Positions 1-6,851 of a DNA stretch of 11,817 nucleotides are shown one piece after another; position 1 is the first letter of the stretch, and each line of letters starts with the position of its first letter. A model generated the notes under the pieces. That model had not been told where the DNA came from and searched no databases. It saw only the letters and a list, made by a program, of their open reading frames with translations. Location: contig CAMLMF010000037.1 of NCBI GenBank assembly GCA_946480995.1, positions 1-11,817 on the forward strand, in the 5' to 3' direction. A program made the translations under genes and the position numbers. Source of the DNA: an uncultured Bdellovibrio sp. (GTDB lineage: Bacteria; Bdellovibrionota; Bdellovibrionia; Bdellovibrionales; Bdellovibrionaceae).

Positions 1-1062
1 GTTCAGTACCAAGACATCGAAGAAGGCGTGACGATGCAAGAACAAGTGGACTCTGTAACAGGGTTCGCGACAAAGGTTATCACTGAAACGAAATCAACTG
101 ATGTTAAGCCAGCGGTTTACATGGTTGATCCTTCAGGAAAACCATTGAACTTGCCTGGTCGTGAATTACCTGCTCGTTACTTGTTACCAGTGGGCGCTCA
201 GCTCCTAGTACAAGAAGGTCAGGATGTTCATGCCGGTGACATCATTGCCAAAATGTCTCGCGAAGCTTCTAAAACTAAGGACATCACAGGGGGTCTTCCT
301 CGCGTTGCCGAATTGTTTGAAGCTCGTAAGCCAAAAGAAGCGGCTATCATCTCTGAGATCGATGGTTACGTGACATTCGGTAAAGACGTTAAAGGTAAAC
401 AGCGTGTGATCGTAACTCCTGAAGTGGGTGAGCAAAAAGAATATCTCATCCCTAAAGGTAAGCACGTTGCAGTAAGAGAAGGTGAGTACGTAAGAGCCGG
501 TGAGGCGTTGATGGACGGTCCAACAAATCCTCATGACATTCTGGCGGTTCTGGGTGCGAAAGCTCTTTCTGCATACCTTGTGAACGAAATCCAAGAAGTT
601 TACAGACTTCAAGGTGTTGGTATCAATGACAAGCACATCGAAGTGATTGTTCGCCAAATGCTACGTAAAGTAGAAATCCAAGACGCTGGCGACAGCCGCT
701 TCTTGGCTGGTGAACAAGCTGAAAGATATGCTTTCGACGAAGAAAATAATCGTATCAACCGTGAAGGTGGCCAGCCTGCGACAAGCACTCCACTTCTTCT
801 AGGTATTACGAAAGTTTCTTTGAGCACTGACAGCTGGATTTCAGCAGCATCGTTCCAAGAGACAACAAAAGTCCTCACAGAAGCGGCGATTAATTCTCGC
901 ACAGACCATTTGCGTGGCCTGAAAGAGAACATCATCATGGGTCGTTTGATCCCTGCGGGTACTGGTTTGACTTCGTACAAACGTTGGAAAGTGTCTGTGG
1001 CTGAAGACGACGATACATCATTCGTGGCATTGCCAGGGATGACGGCGTCAGCTCAGCCGTAG
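1..1062 (+). CDS. rpoC: RNA polymerase beta' subunit, C-terminal part (partial, 5' end outside window)
   Basis: The reading frame is open from base 1 and gives 353 codons to a TAG stop. It encodes the C-terminal part of the beta' subunit, the catalytic and clamp subunit of the transcription machinery. Recognisable RpoC C-terminal signatures, in order, are TGGLPRVAELFEARKPKEAA (the region just after the trigger loop), the sandwich-barrel hybrid-like segment ending in EYLIPKGKHVAVREGEYVRAGE, the stretch GVGINDKHIEVIVRQML, SFQETTKVLTEAAI, and the closing GLKENIIMGRLIPAGTG. After that comes a short acidic, non-conserved tail (EDDD...). An internal ATG at base 28 is not the real start. The direct rpoC-to-rpsL junction with a terminator between is the usual arrangement at the end of the rpoBC operon. 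Identity is certain; only the N-terminal portion is missing. Confidence 0.98.
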   Translation, partial: VQYQDIEEGVTMQEQVDSVTGFATKVITETKSTDVKPAVYMVDPSGKPLNLPGRELPARYLLPVGAQLLVQEGQDVHAGDIIAKMSREASKTKDITGGLPRVAELFEARKPKEAAIISEIDGYVTFGKDVKGKQRVIVTPEVGEQKEYLIPKGKHVAVREGEYVRAGEALMDGPTNPHDILAVLGAKALSAYLVNEIQEVYRLQGVGINDKHIEVIVRQMLRKVEIQDAGDSRFLAGEQAERYAFDEENNRINREGGQPATSTPLLLGITKVSLSTDSWISAASFQETTKVLTEAAINSRTDHLRGLKENIIMGRLIPAGTGLTSYKRWKVSVAEDDDTSFVALPGMTASAQP

Positions 1063-1104
1063 CCTAAAACCAGCTTTTCGAAGTGGTATTAGTGTAAAAA
1101 GCTC

Positions 1105-1130
1105 AAAAAGGGGATCTCACACCCCTTTTT
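1105..1130 (+). terminator. Intrinsic terminator after rpoC
   Basis: A perfect 9-bp inverted repeat, AAAAAGGGG / CCCCTTTTT, encloses an 8-nt loop and ends in a T5 run, 42 nt after the rpoC stop. This is a textbook rho-independent terminator. A second inverted repeat just upstream (AGCTTTT at 1072-1078 with AAAAGCT at 1097-1103) may form an additional hairpin. The arrangement suggests that rpsL is transcribed mainly from its own promoter, though read-through cannot be excluded. Confidence 0.9.
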
Positions 1131-1155
1131 GGGATATAAAATTAACAACAAAGTC

Positions 1156-1183
1156 TTGACCAGGGCGCTTTTGGCAATGTAAG
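1156..1183 (+). promoter_or_regulatory. Candidate sigma70-type promoter for rpsL-rpsG-fusA
   Basis: TTGACC at 1156-1161 is a good -35 element. A weaker -10 candidate, TGTAAG (1178-1183, four of six consensus bases), lies 16 nt downstream. The stretch just upstream (about 1131-1150) is A/T-rich and could act as an UP element. The position between the rpoC terminator and the rpsL ribosome binding site supports the call; the poor -10 keeps confidence moderate. Confidence 0.5.
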
Positions 1184-1223
1184 TTCCAGCGTCCTGAAAT
1201 AAAATTGTTTAAGGGGTTTAGAA

Positions 1224-1598
1224 GTGCCTACTATTAACCAGCTCATCAAAAGTGAGCGTACAGTTCAAAAGAACCAAACGAAATCACCAGCTTTGGCTTC
1301 ATGCCCTCAGCGTCGTGGCGTTTGTACTCGTGTTTATACAACGACTCCAAAGAAGCCGAATTCAGCTCTTCGTAAAGTAGCAAAAGTTCGTTTGTCTAAC
1401 GGTTTCGAAGTTATCTCTTACATCCCAGGTATCGGTCACAACCTTCAAGAGCATAGCGTTGTCTTGATCCGTGGTGGTCGTGTGAAGGACTTACCGGGCG
1501 TTCGTTACCATATCGTACGCGGCGTTCTAGATCTTCAAGGTGTAAATGGTCGTCTTCGTGCTCGTTCTAAATACGACACAAAAAGACCTAAGAAATAA
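1224..1598 (+). CDS. rpsL: 30S ribosomal protein S12 (uS12)
   Basis: S12 sits at the decoding centre of the small subunit and controls tRNA selection accuracy. The 124-residue product has the family length and motifs: MPTINQLI start, [17 protein letters not shown] (about residues 41-57), [10 protein letters not shown], and [10 protein letters not shown]. Lys43 and Lys88, where streptomycin-resistance changes occur in E. coli, are both wild type. Asp89, the residue methylthiolated by RimO in other bacteria, is present. Cys27 and Cys34 flank an R-R-G loop, as in some other bacterial S12 proteins. The start is GTG at 1224, 7 nt after a strong AAGGGG ribosome binding site (1211-1216). It is the first gene of the str cluster, 16 nt before rpsG. 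Confidence 0.98.
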   Translation: MPTINQLIKSERTVQKNQTKSPALASCPQRRGVCTRVYTTTPKKPNSALRKVAKVRLSNGFEVISYIPGIGHNLQEHSVVLIRGGRVKDLPGVRYHIVRGVLDLQGVNGRLRARSKYDTKRPKK

Positions 1599-1614
1599 TT
1601 AAGAGGTAATGTAA

Positions 1615-2088
1615 ATGTCTCGTCGTAAAAAGACCTTTAAAAGAGAAATTATTCCAGATCCAGTTTTCAAGGATCTAGTAATTGCTAAATTCGTAAATAA
1701 AATGATGATCCAAGGTCGTAAAGCAACTTCACAAAAGTTGTTCTACGGAGCTTTGAAAGAACTTGAAGGGAAAATCCAAGGTGAAGAACCTGTTGCGATT
1801 TTCAAAAAAGCTCTTGAAAACGTAAAGCCTTCTATCGAAGTTCGTTCTCGCCGCGTAGGTGGAGCAACTTACCAAGTTCCAGTTGATGTTCGTCCATCTC
1901 GTCGTTTGGCTTTGGCTATGCGTTGGTTGGTAGAATACTCTCGCGAGCGCGGTGAAAAAGATATGGCTAAGCGTTTGGCTGGCGAATTCATGGACGCATA
2001 CAATAATCGTGGTAACGCGATTAAGAAAAAAGATGACGTTCACAGAATGGCTGAGTCGAACAAGGCTTTCTCTCACTACAATTGGTAA
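1615..2088 (+). CDS. rpsG: 30S ribosomal protein S7 (uS7)
   Basis: S7 is a primary binder of the 16S rRNA 3' major domain, nucleates head assembly and lines the E site. The product is 157 residues, the common bacterial length. Typical signatures are the basic MSRRKK start, [15 protein letters not shown], the beta-hairpin region [22 protein letters not shown] (about 76-97), and the closing [13 protein letters not shown]. It has an ATG start with AAGAGGT (1600-1606) upstream. It lies between rpsL and fusA in the usual order. In E. coli S7 represses the str operon by binding the rpsL-rpsG gap; here that gap is only 16 nt, so that mechanism is not evident. Confidence 0.98.
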   Translation: MSRRKKTFKREIIPDPVFKDLVIAKFVNKMMIQGRKATSQKLFYGALKELEGKIQGEEPVAIFKKALENVKPSIEVRSRRVGGATYQVPVDVRPSRRLALAMRWLVEYSRERGEKDMAKRLAGEFMDAYNNRGNAIKKKDDVHRMAESNKAFSHYNW

Positions 2089-2097
2089 TCTGTATTC

Positions 2098-2763
2098 ATG
2101 TCAGCTAAAGATCCTAAAGTTATAGCTGATCTCAAGTACACTCGTAATATCGGCATCATGGCGCACATCGATGCCGGTAAGACGACCACCACCGAACGTA
2201 TTCTTTACTACACTGGTAAAAGTCATAAAATCGGAGAAGTTCATGATGGCGATGCCACCATGGACTGGATGGTTCAAGAGCAAGAGCGTGGTATCACTAT
2301 CACCTCTGCCGCGACCATGGCGTTCTGGAAAGATCACAGAATCAACATCATCGATACACCTGGGCACGTCGACTTCACAATTGAAGTTGAACGTTCTTTG
2401 CGCGTTCTCGACGGTGCGATTGCTGTGTTTGACGGTGTCAACGGTGTTGAACCGCAGTCTGAAACTGTCTGGAAACAAGCCGACAAATATAAAGTTCCCC
2501 GCATTTGTTTCGTCAATAAAATGGATCGTGTTGGTGCTGACTTTGTGATGTCTTTCGGGACGATCAAAGAAAAGCTCAACGCAAACCCAATCCCTGTGCA
2601 AGTTCCCATCGGTATGGAAGACACTTTCCGTGGCGTTGTAGATCTATTAGAAAACAGAGCCTATGTGTGGAATCAGTCCGGCATGGGTGGTGAATTCGAA
2701 GTTACCGATGTTCCTAACGACATGAAGGAAGACGTTGCGCGTTTCCGCACAGAAGATCGTTGA
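2098..2763 (+). CDS. fusA: Elongation factor G, N-terminal part (GTPase domain), ends early at a frame break
   Basis: EF-G is the GTPase that drives tRNA-mRNA translocation and, with RRF, ribosome recycling. This frame carries the whole G domain: G1 AHIDAGKT (22-29), switch I around RGITI (64-68), G3 DTPGH (86-90), G4 NKMD (140-143), then most of the G' insert. It stops at TGA 2761-2763 after residue 221, while the rest of EF-G continues in the +1 frame with no sign of decay. Aligned by eye with E. coli EF-G, the last native residues here are FRTE (216-219), and D-R before the stop is out-of-frame sequence. The ATG start lies 9 nt after the rpsG stop and has no clear Shine-Dalgarno, so coupled translation with rpsG is likely. 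Either one gene is broken here or the base sequence is wrong at this spot. Confidence 0.9.
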   Translation: MSAKDPKVIADLKYTRNIGIMAHIDAGKTTTTERILYYTGKSHKIGEVHDGDATMDWMVQEQERGITITSAATMAFWKDHRINIIDTPGHVDFTIEVERSLRVLDGAIAVFDGVNGVEPQSETVWKQADKYKVPRICFVNKMDRVGADFVMSFGTIKEKLNANPIPVQVPIGMEDTFRGVVDLLENRAYVWNQSGMGGEFEVTDVPNDMKEDVARFRTEDR

Positions 2764-4192
2764 GTTCGATGACGTCCTTATGGAAAAGTATCTAAACGGT
2801 GAGGAAGTCACTGTTGCAGAACTTAAAGCAGCTCTTCGTAAGGGCACGCTTGAGTTAAAGGCTTTCCCAGTCTTCTGTGGTGCTGCTTTCAAAAATAAAG
2901 GTGTGCAACCTTTGCTTGATGGCGTGATTGATTACCTTCCGTCACCAATTGAAGTTCCAGCTATCGTGGGTCACGATCCAGCAAAACCTGAAAAAGAAAT
3001 TGTTTGTAAAACCGATTTCGACGGCAATGTGGCAGCGTTGGCATTTAAGATCGCCAATGATCCATTTGCGGGAACTCTTACATACATCCGTGTGTACTCT
3101 GGCGAAGTCAAAGTGGGCGACCAACTTTTGAATCCTCGTACAGAGAAAAAAGAACGCATCCAAAAATTAGTTAAAATGCACGCCAATTCACGCGAAGAAA
3201 TCACCAGCCTTAAAGCCGGTGATATCGGTGCGGTTGTTGGTCTTAAGTTTACAGGTACTGGTGACACTCTTTGCGAAACGTCCCATGCGGTTGTTTTGGA
3301 ATCGATCACTTTCCCAGAACCAGTTATTTCTGTGGCGATTGAAGCGAAGTCTTCAGCTGACCAAGAAAAAATGTTGCAGGGCTTAGATAAGCTTGGCAAA
3401 GAAGACCCTTCTTGCCGTTTAAGAACGGACCCAGAAACAGGGCAAATCCTTTTGTCAGGTATGGGTGAATTGCATTTAGAAATCTTAGTTGACCGTCTGT
3501 TGCGTGAACACAAGATTCAGGCAAACGTGGGTAAGCCGCAGGTTTCTTATCGTGAAACGATCTCGGCATCAGCGACAGCTGATTTCGTCTATGAACGCGA
3601 GATCGCGGGTGAAGCTCAGTTTGCGAAAGTTTCTCTGACGATCGACCCCGTGTCTCAGCATGATGGCATTGTATTCCAATCTAAAGTTTCCGTATCGAAA
3701 GAGTTCACGGCTCCGTTCTTAAAAGCTATTGAAAATGGCTTTAAAGAGGCGGCTGAAGTGGGGCCTCTTGCCAGCTATTCTATGCTGGGTATTCGTGGGA
3801 CTTTAAACTCTGTAGAAACTCGTCCAGAGGCTTCGAATGAAATGGCTTTTAAGGCGGCAGCTTCGTTAGCATTCCGTGAAGCAGTTCGTAACGCTGCGGT
3901 TGAGCTCTTGGAGCCGATGTTTAAGCTTGAAGTGACATGTCCTGATGAATTCGTTGGAAACGTGGTGGGGGATTTGAATTCTCGCCGTGGTAAAATCCTG
4001 ACGATGAACGCGAAAGTGGGCGGCGGACAAGTGATTTCGGCAGAGGCTCCTTTGGCGAATCTTTTCGGTTACGCTACAAACGTGCGCAGCTTAAGCCAAG
4101 GCAGAGCAAGCTTCAGTATGGAATTCCTTGAATATGCGGTTGTTCCGGCCAAAGTGAAGGCGGAGATTCTTCACAAAATGGGTCGCTTCTAA
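2735..4192 (+). CDS. fusA: Elongation factor G, remaining domains (end of G' to domain V), in the +1 frame
   Basis: This frame continues EF-G from about 2753 ([14 protein letters not shown]); the first six residues from the TTG at 2735 are out-of-frame with the family and are not a real N-terminus. It contains [20 protein letters not shown] (end of the G domain), domain II ([21 protein letters not shown]), domain III ([10 protein letters not shown]), domain IV and the domain V end [20 protein letters not shown]. Joined to the preceding part it makes about 698 residues, against 704 in E. coli. By ungapped comparison from GPLA, Arg stands at the position of E. coli His583, and the GGVIP stretch is replaced by a segment with [10 protein letters not shown]. 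The gene ends the str cluster; no tuf follows. Confidence 0.88.
   Translation: MRVSAQKIVEFDDVLMEKYLNGEEVTVAELKAALRKGTLELKAFPVFCGAAFKNKGVQPLLDGVIDYLPSPIEVPAIVGHDPAKPEKEIVCKTDFDGNVAALAFKIANDPFAGTLTYIRVYSGEVKVGDQLLNPRTEKKERIQKLVKMHANSREEITSLKAGDIGAVVGLKFTGTGDTLCETSHAVVLESITFPEPVISVAIEAKSSADQEKMLQGLDKLGKEDPSCRLRTDPETGQILLSGMGELHLEILVDRLLREHKIQANVGKPQVSYRETISASATADFVYEREIAGEAQFAKVSLTIDPVSQHDGIVFQSKVSVSKEFTAPFLKAIENGFKEAAEVGPLASYSMLGIRGTLNSVETRPEASNEMAFKAAASLAFREAVRNAAVELLEPMFKLEVTCPDEFVGNVVGDLNSRRGKILTMNAKVGGGQVISAEAPLANLFGYATNVRSLSQGRASFSMEFLEYAVVPAKVKAEILHKMGRF
2752..2763 (+). other. fusA: fusA frame break
   Basis: Upstream codons read GAA GAT CGT TGA, while the downstream frame reads AAG ATC GTT GAG over the same bases. 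Moving from one to the other needs +1 base, so the sequence is short by 2 nt (mod 3). E. coli EF-G has 21 residues between its PADM and LMEKYL motifs; here 18 can be assigned. An 11-nt loss removing three residues would therefore fit, as would a 2-nt loss in an A run (GAAAAG to GAAG) in a lineage that lacks three residues. The CGT TGA G context resembles the prfB shift site CTT TGA C only loosely, and no AGGGGG-like element lies just upstream. Confidence 0.85.
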
Positions 4193-4200
4193 AGTTTTCC

Positions 4201-4245
4201 TTTTGGCGGTCGCATGCCGCCAAAAAGAACTTCGGCTTTTTCGGC
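4201..4245. terminator. Inverted repeats between the convergent ends of fusA and the minus-strand gene
   Basis: A perfect 9-bp repeat, TTTTGGCGG (4201-4209) with CCGCCAAAA (4217-4225), has a 7-nt loop. It overlaps a second hairpin, GCCAAAAAG (4219-4227) with CTTTTT and GGC (4236-4245, one bulged C). The placement, 8 nt after the fusA stop and next to the stop of the minus-strand gene, suggests a terminator serving both directions. The first hairpin has its T run on the 5' arm, so neither is a perfect intrinsic terminator. Confidence 0.5.
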
Positions 4246-4246
4246 C

Positions 4247-4558
4247 TTACTCTAAAAACAAAGCACCTTCGCTGAACAGCACCACGCCGTTAAGCTCCTT
4301 TAGGTTTGAACAATTTTCACCCTTCAGTTGGGTAATTTCAACTCCTTGAGTCATGATGTCCTCGAGATAAATAGGGCAGATTTTGTTGGCGCTGAAGTGC
4401 TTAATGCCTTGTGATTTTACGAAAACCTTGCAGGAATTCGCAAGTTGCTCCGTTTTTGCTACGGGGGCGATGATTTGTGCTTCTCCCTCACAGGCGATTG
4501 CCGTCGCAGAGGCAAGAGATGACAGGGTCAAAAGTGAAATAAGGGCCATTTTATACAT
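4247..4558 (-). CDS. Small exported four-cysteine protein of unknown function
   Basis: I do not recognise the family. The product is 103 residues, with start ATG at 4558 chosen because GGAG lies 6 nt upstream; a TTG at 4570 in the same frame would add four residues but would swallow that ribosome binding site. Residues 1-22 look like a Sec signal peptide: Lys3, a hydrophobic core (about 5-16), then small residues ending A-I-A, with cleavage likely before Cys23. The -3 residue is Ala and not Leu/Val/Ile, so a lipoprotein lipobox is doubtful. The mature part of about 80 residues has cysteines at 23, 43, 61 and 83, enough for two disulfides, fitting a periplasmic or secreted protein. It is transcribed against the flanking translation genes and has its own promoter candidate. 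Function, and any link to translation, cannot be inferred. Confidence 0.75.
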   Translation of the reverse strand: MYKMALISLLTLSSLASATAIACEGEAQIIAPVAKTEQLANSCKVFVKSQGIKHFSANKICPIYLEDIMTQGVEITQLKGENCSNLKELNGVVLFSEGALFLE

Positions 4559-4624
4559 AGAGCGCTCCAAGATAGGGGTTGTCGGGTCATTTGCGAAATC
4601 TTTGCCAGCCCCTGGATGCGCTAA

Positions 4625-4652
4625 ATTCTAAGACGCTGCTCTTGTCTGTCTA
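4625..4652 (-). promoter_or_regulatory. Candidate promoter for the small exported protein gene
   Basis: On the minus strand TAGACA (4652-4647, five of six -35 bases) is followed after 16 nt by TAGAAT (4630-4625, five of six -10 bases). Transcription would begin near 4618 and leave about 60 nt of leader before the ATG at 4558. It is the best match on that strand in the gap. Confidence 0.5.
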
Positions 4653-4730
4653 TGAATTGGTCTTTGAGGCCTGTCTTGTCACCCTTGTGGGGTGGGCCGC
4701 TGAGAGATTTTATAAGATCGCAAAAGTATC

Positions 4731-4780
4731 GGAAAAAATTAATATTTCCCTTTGACAAGCTTTTTTTTGTTGCGCATAAT
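4731..4780 (+). promoter_or_regulatory. Strong promoter of the S10 ribosomal protein operon, with UP-like A/T tract
   Basis: TTGACA (4752-4757, perfect -35) and CATAAT (4775-4780, five of six -10 bases) are separated by exactly 17 nt. The 20 nt before the -35 (GGAAA...TTTCC at 4731-4749) are almost all A/T, the position of an UP element in highly expressed ribosomal promoters. The expected transcription start is near 4787, about 158 nt ahead of rpsJ. Confidence 0.8.
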
Positions 4781-4786
4781 CGCGCA

Positions 4787-4944
4787 CTCGTGACGTTCAA
4801 ATCTACAGAAAACCCCCCGCATTGGGTGATTTCACGGCCGCAAGGGCTAATTCGGGGCAAGTTTTTGATGGGATATTTACGTTAAATGTTAACAAATTTG
4901 CTAGTAAAAACGCTACTTTATAAAAAAAGAAGAGAAGTGTCCTT
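4787..4944 (+). promoter_or_regulatory. 5' leader of the S10 operon; possible regulatory RNA structure
   Basis: This gene-free stretch of about 158 nt has the length seen for the E. coli S10 leader (172 nt), which L4 uses for feedback control. Visible elements are CCCCG (4815-4819) facing CGGGG (4853-4857) and followed by a T5 run (4862-4866), as in an attenuator, with a small GCC/GGC hairpin inside (about 4838-4847). A DNA palindrome GTTAA-ATG-TTAAC lies at 4881-4893. I cannot match any of these to the E. coli L4 site, so control by L4 is inference from position only. The rpsJ ribosome binding site (AGAAGAGAAG, about 4927-4936) is weak in core GGAG content. Confidence 0.35.
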
Positions 4945-5262
4945 ATGCAAAGTCAAAAGATTAGAATTAGATTGAAGGCATTCGATCATAAACTGCTTGA
5001 TCAGTCGACGAAAGAAATCGTTGAGACTGCTCGTCGCACTGGCGCAAAAGTTGCGGGTCCGATCCCCTTGCCAACTCGCATCAACCGTTACACGGTATTG
5101 CGCTCTCCTCACGTTGATAAAAAATCTCGTGAGCAGTTCGAAGTGAGAACTCACAAGCGTATGCTCGATATTTTGGAACCCACTCAACAGACTGTCGATC
5201 AGCTCATGAAACTCGACCTCTCTGCTGGTGTCGATGTTGAAATTAAACTTTCGGCGATCTAG
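4945..5262 (+). CDS. rpsJ: 30S ribosomal protein S10 (uS10)
   Basis: S10 is a head protein of the small subunit; in E. coli it also binds NusB in rRNA antitermination. The product has 105 residues (E. coli 103). Signatures are the [15 protein letters not shown] start, the loop [20 protein letters not shown] (about 31-50), [19 protein letters not shown] and the closing segment VDVEIKL. It is the first gene of the S10 operon, preceded by the long leader. Its TAG stop overlaps the AGGAG ribosome binding site of rplC, so translation of the two is probably coupled. Confidence 0.98.
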   Translation: MQSQKIRIRLKAFDHKLLDQSTKEIVETARRTGAKVAGPIPLPTRINRYTVLRSPHVDKKSREQFEVRTHKRMLDILEPTQQTVDQLMKLDLSAGVDVEIKLSAI

Positions 5263-5271
5263 GAGTAAACT

Positions 5272-5940
5272 GTGAGCGAAAATACACAAACTACAAATAC
5301 TTCTGAGCAAGGTCTTAAGCTGAATGGCCTGTTCGCATTTAAAGAAGGTATGGCTACTATCTATAATGAGCAAGGTGAAGCCATCCCTGTGACAGTTCTT
5401 CGTTATGAACCTTGGTTTGTATCACAAATCAAAACAAACGAAGCTGATGGTTACGAAGCTATTCAATTAGCTTGCAAACCTAAAAAAGCTAAAAATTCAA
5501 ACAGCGCAGAAAAAGGTCATCTTACTAAAGCTGGTTTCGAGAATGGCGCGCAGTTCGTAAAAGAACTTCGTCAATCTCTTCCTGAAGGTGCATCTGTTGG
5601 CGCGCAAGTATCTATCGACTCTTTGGCACAAGGTGATTTCGTAAAAATCACTTCGAAGTCAAAAGGTAAAGGTTTTGCGGGTTCTATGAAGCGTTGGAAC
5701 TTCGCGGGGGGCCCTGCTTCTCACGGATCTAAATTCCACCGTCGTCCGGGTTCTTCTGGTAACAGAACATGGCCAGGTCGCGTAATGCCAGGTAAGAAAT
5801 TCCCTGGTCACTTGGGTGCTGAAACAGTCACTGTTCGTAACGTACAGATCGTTCAAGTACTAGCTGCTGAAAACGTTCTTATGGTTAAGGGACCAGTTCC
5901 AGGTGCAAGAAACACTTTGGTTAAGTTGGTGAGAGAATAG
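5272..5940 (+). CDS. rplC: 50S ribosomal protein L3 (uL3)
   Basis: L3 is an early-assembling large-subunit protein whose long loop reaches toward the peptidyl transferase centre. The product has 222 residues from GTG 5272, with AGGAG at 5261-5265. The conserved core is present: GEAIPVTVLRY (35-45), KGKGFAGSMKRWNF (131-144), the tip region SSGNRTWPGRVMPGKKFPGHLG (161-182) and the end VKGPVPGARNTLVKL. Compared with E. coli L3, which begins just before the first strand, there are about 15 extra, polar N-terminal residues (Thr/Asn/Gln-rich). The tip reads GNRTWPG where E. coli has GQNQTPG, the site of PrmB glutamine methylation, so that modification is not expected at this place. The gene leads into rplD with a 1-nt gap. 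Confidence 0.97.
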   Translation: MSENTQTTNTSEQGLKLNGLFAFKEGMATIYNEQGEAIPVTVLRYEPWFVSQIKTNEADGYEAIQLACKPKKAKNSNSAEKGHLTKAGFENGAQFVKELRQSLPEGASVGAQVSIDSLAQGDFVKITSKSKGKGFAGSMKRWNFAGGPASHGSKFHRRPGSSGNRTWPGRVMPGKKFPGHLGAETVTVRNVQIVQVLAAENVLMVKGPVPGARNTLVKLVRE

Positions 5941-5941
5941 T

Positions 5942-6571
5942 ATGGCAACAGTAAACGTATTAAACTGGAAAAAAGAAAAAGTTGGTTCAGTTGAATTGGC
6001 TTCTGATGTTTTCGAAACTCCTGTTAAAAAGGAAGTTCTTCACACAGTAGTTCAATGGCAATTGGCAGCTCGTCGTCAAGGTACACACATGACTAAGACT
6101 AAAGGTCTTGTGTCAGGTGGTGGTAAGAAGCCATTCAAGCAAAAAGGTACTGGTGGAGCTCGTCAAGGTTCTAGCCGTTCTATCTTGATGCCAGGTGGTG
6201 GTACTGCTTTCGGTCCACAGCCTCGTAGCTACGCATTTGTATTACCTAAAAAAGTTCGCCGTTTAGGTTTGAGCATGGCACTTTCTCACCTTCAAAAAGA
6301 AGGCAAGTTGTTCATCGTGGACAGCATGCAATCTGAAGGTAAAACTGCTGAGCTTAACAAACGTTTGAAAGCTTTCGGTCTTACAAAAGCCGTGTTGGTT
6401 GATTCGACTGTTGACGATAAATTCAACCGCGCTTCTAAAAATCTACCAACGTTCAAATACTTCCCTGTTGAAGGTTTGAATGTGTTCGATCTATTGAAGT
6501 ACGACGCTGCAGTAATCACTAAAGACTCTGTAGCAAAAATCGTAGATCGTTGCTCAATGGAGAAAGCGTAA
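5942..6571 (+). CDS. rplD: 50S ribosomal protein L4 (uL4)
   Basis: L4 binds 23S rRNA domain I, and its extended loop lines the peptide exit tunnel near the macrolide site. The product has 209 residues. The tunnel loop is conserved: RRQGTHMTKTKG (44-55), KKPFKQKGTGGARQGSSRS (62-80) and PGGGTAFGPQPRSY (84-97), with the usual Lys and Gly residues whose changes give erythromycin resistance elsewhere apparently wild type. In E. coli L4 is also the repressor of the S10 operon; the long leader in front of rpsJ makes that conceivable here, but no L4 site is visible. It starts with ATG 5942 directly after the rplC stop, and its TAA shares a base with the ATG of rplW. Confidence 0.97.
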   Translation: MATVNVLNWKKEKVGSVELASDVFETPVKKEVLHTVVQWQLAARRQGTHMTKTKGLVSGGGKKPFKQKGTGGARQGSSRSILMPGGGTAFGPQPRSYAFVLPKKVRRLGLSMALSHLQKEGKLFIVDSMQSEGKTAELNKRLKAFGLTKAVLVDSTVDDKFNRASKNLPTFKYFPVEGLNVFDLLKYDAAVITKDSVAKIVDRCSMEKA

Positions 6572-6849
6572 TGAAACAAGTAATTAAAGCTCCTCTTATT
6601 ACAGAGAAAAATACATATCACAACGCAGCTGGCGTATATGTGTTCGAAGTAGACATCAAGTCTTCTAAGACAGATATCAAAGCGGCGGTAGAGAAGAACT
6701 TTAAAGTAAAAGTGGACAACGTTAGAACTAGCGTTTGCCGCGGACACTCTAAAAATTCTAAATTCGGATTAACCAAGGTCCCTTACTGGAAAAAAGCTTA
6801 CGTTAAGCTTTCTGAAGGTGAGAAGATCGCTCTTTTTGAGGGAGTATAA
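6571..6849 (+). CDS. rplW: 50S ribosomal protein L23 (uL23)
   Basis: L23 lies at the exit of the peptide tunnel and is the docking site for trigger factor and SRP. The product is 92 residues from ATG 6571. This start overlaps the rplD stop as TAATG and has GGAG 8 nt upstream inside rplD; a longer frame from 6550 would add seven residues without family support. Conserved features are APLITEKNT (5-13), the [26 protein letters not shown] core and the C-terminal [19 protein letters not shown]. The residue corresponding to the trigger-factor contact Glu18 region falls in the [12 protein letters not shown] segment, where the exact match is not certain. Confidence 0.96.
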   Translation: MKQVIKAPLITEKNTYHNAAGVYVFEVDIKSSKTDIKAAVEKNFKVKVDNVRTSVCRGHSKNSKFGLTKVPYWKKAYVKLSEGEKIALFEGV

Positions 6850-6851
6850 AG

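Noticed and set aside
205..980. Long minus-strand reading frames inside rpoC
   Set aside because: They lie opposite a fully conserved RpoC reading frame, have no recognisable domains and no convincing ribosome binding sites; they are codon-bias shadows.
2735..2752. Independent translation start (TTG 2735 with AAGGAAG nearby) making the fusA C-terminal part a separate gene
   Set aside because: The spacer is only about 3 nt, the first six residues do not match EF-G, and a split EF-G in this helix has no known precedent that I can name.
4881..4893. Palindrome GTTAA-ATG-TTAAC as a repressor operator
   Set aside because: A 5-bp arm in A/T-rich DNA can arise by chance, and it lies about 95 nt downstream of the predicted start; it is mentioned only within the leader.
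4898..4924. Second promoter TTGCTA-N15-TATAAA close to rpsJ
   Set aside because: The 15-nt spacer is short, and the start would fall within the ribosome binding region; the TTGACA-N17-CATAAT promoter upstream is much better.
4559..4944. Additional small gene in the gap before rpsJ
   Set aside because: Frames of about 77-79 codons exist on both strands, but they cross the promoter elements, lack ribosome binding sites and give no recognisable protein.
4918..5373. Minus-strand frame of about 150 codons across the rpsJ/rplC start region
   Set aside because: It is opposite two certain ribosomal protein genes, and its composition is what the complement of such genes gives.
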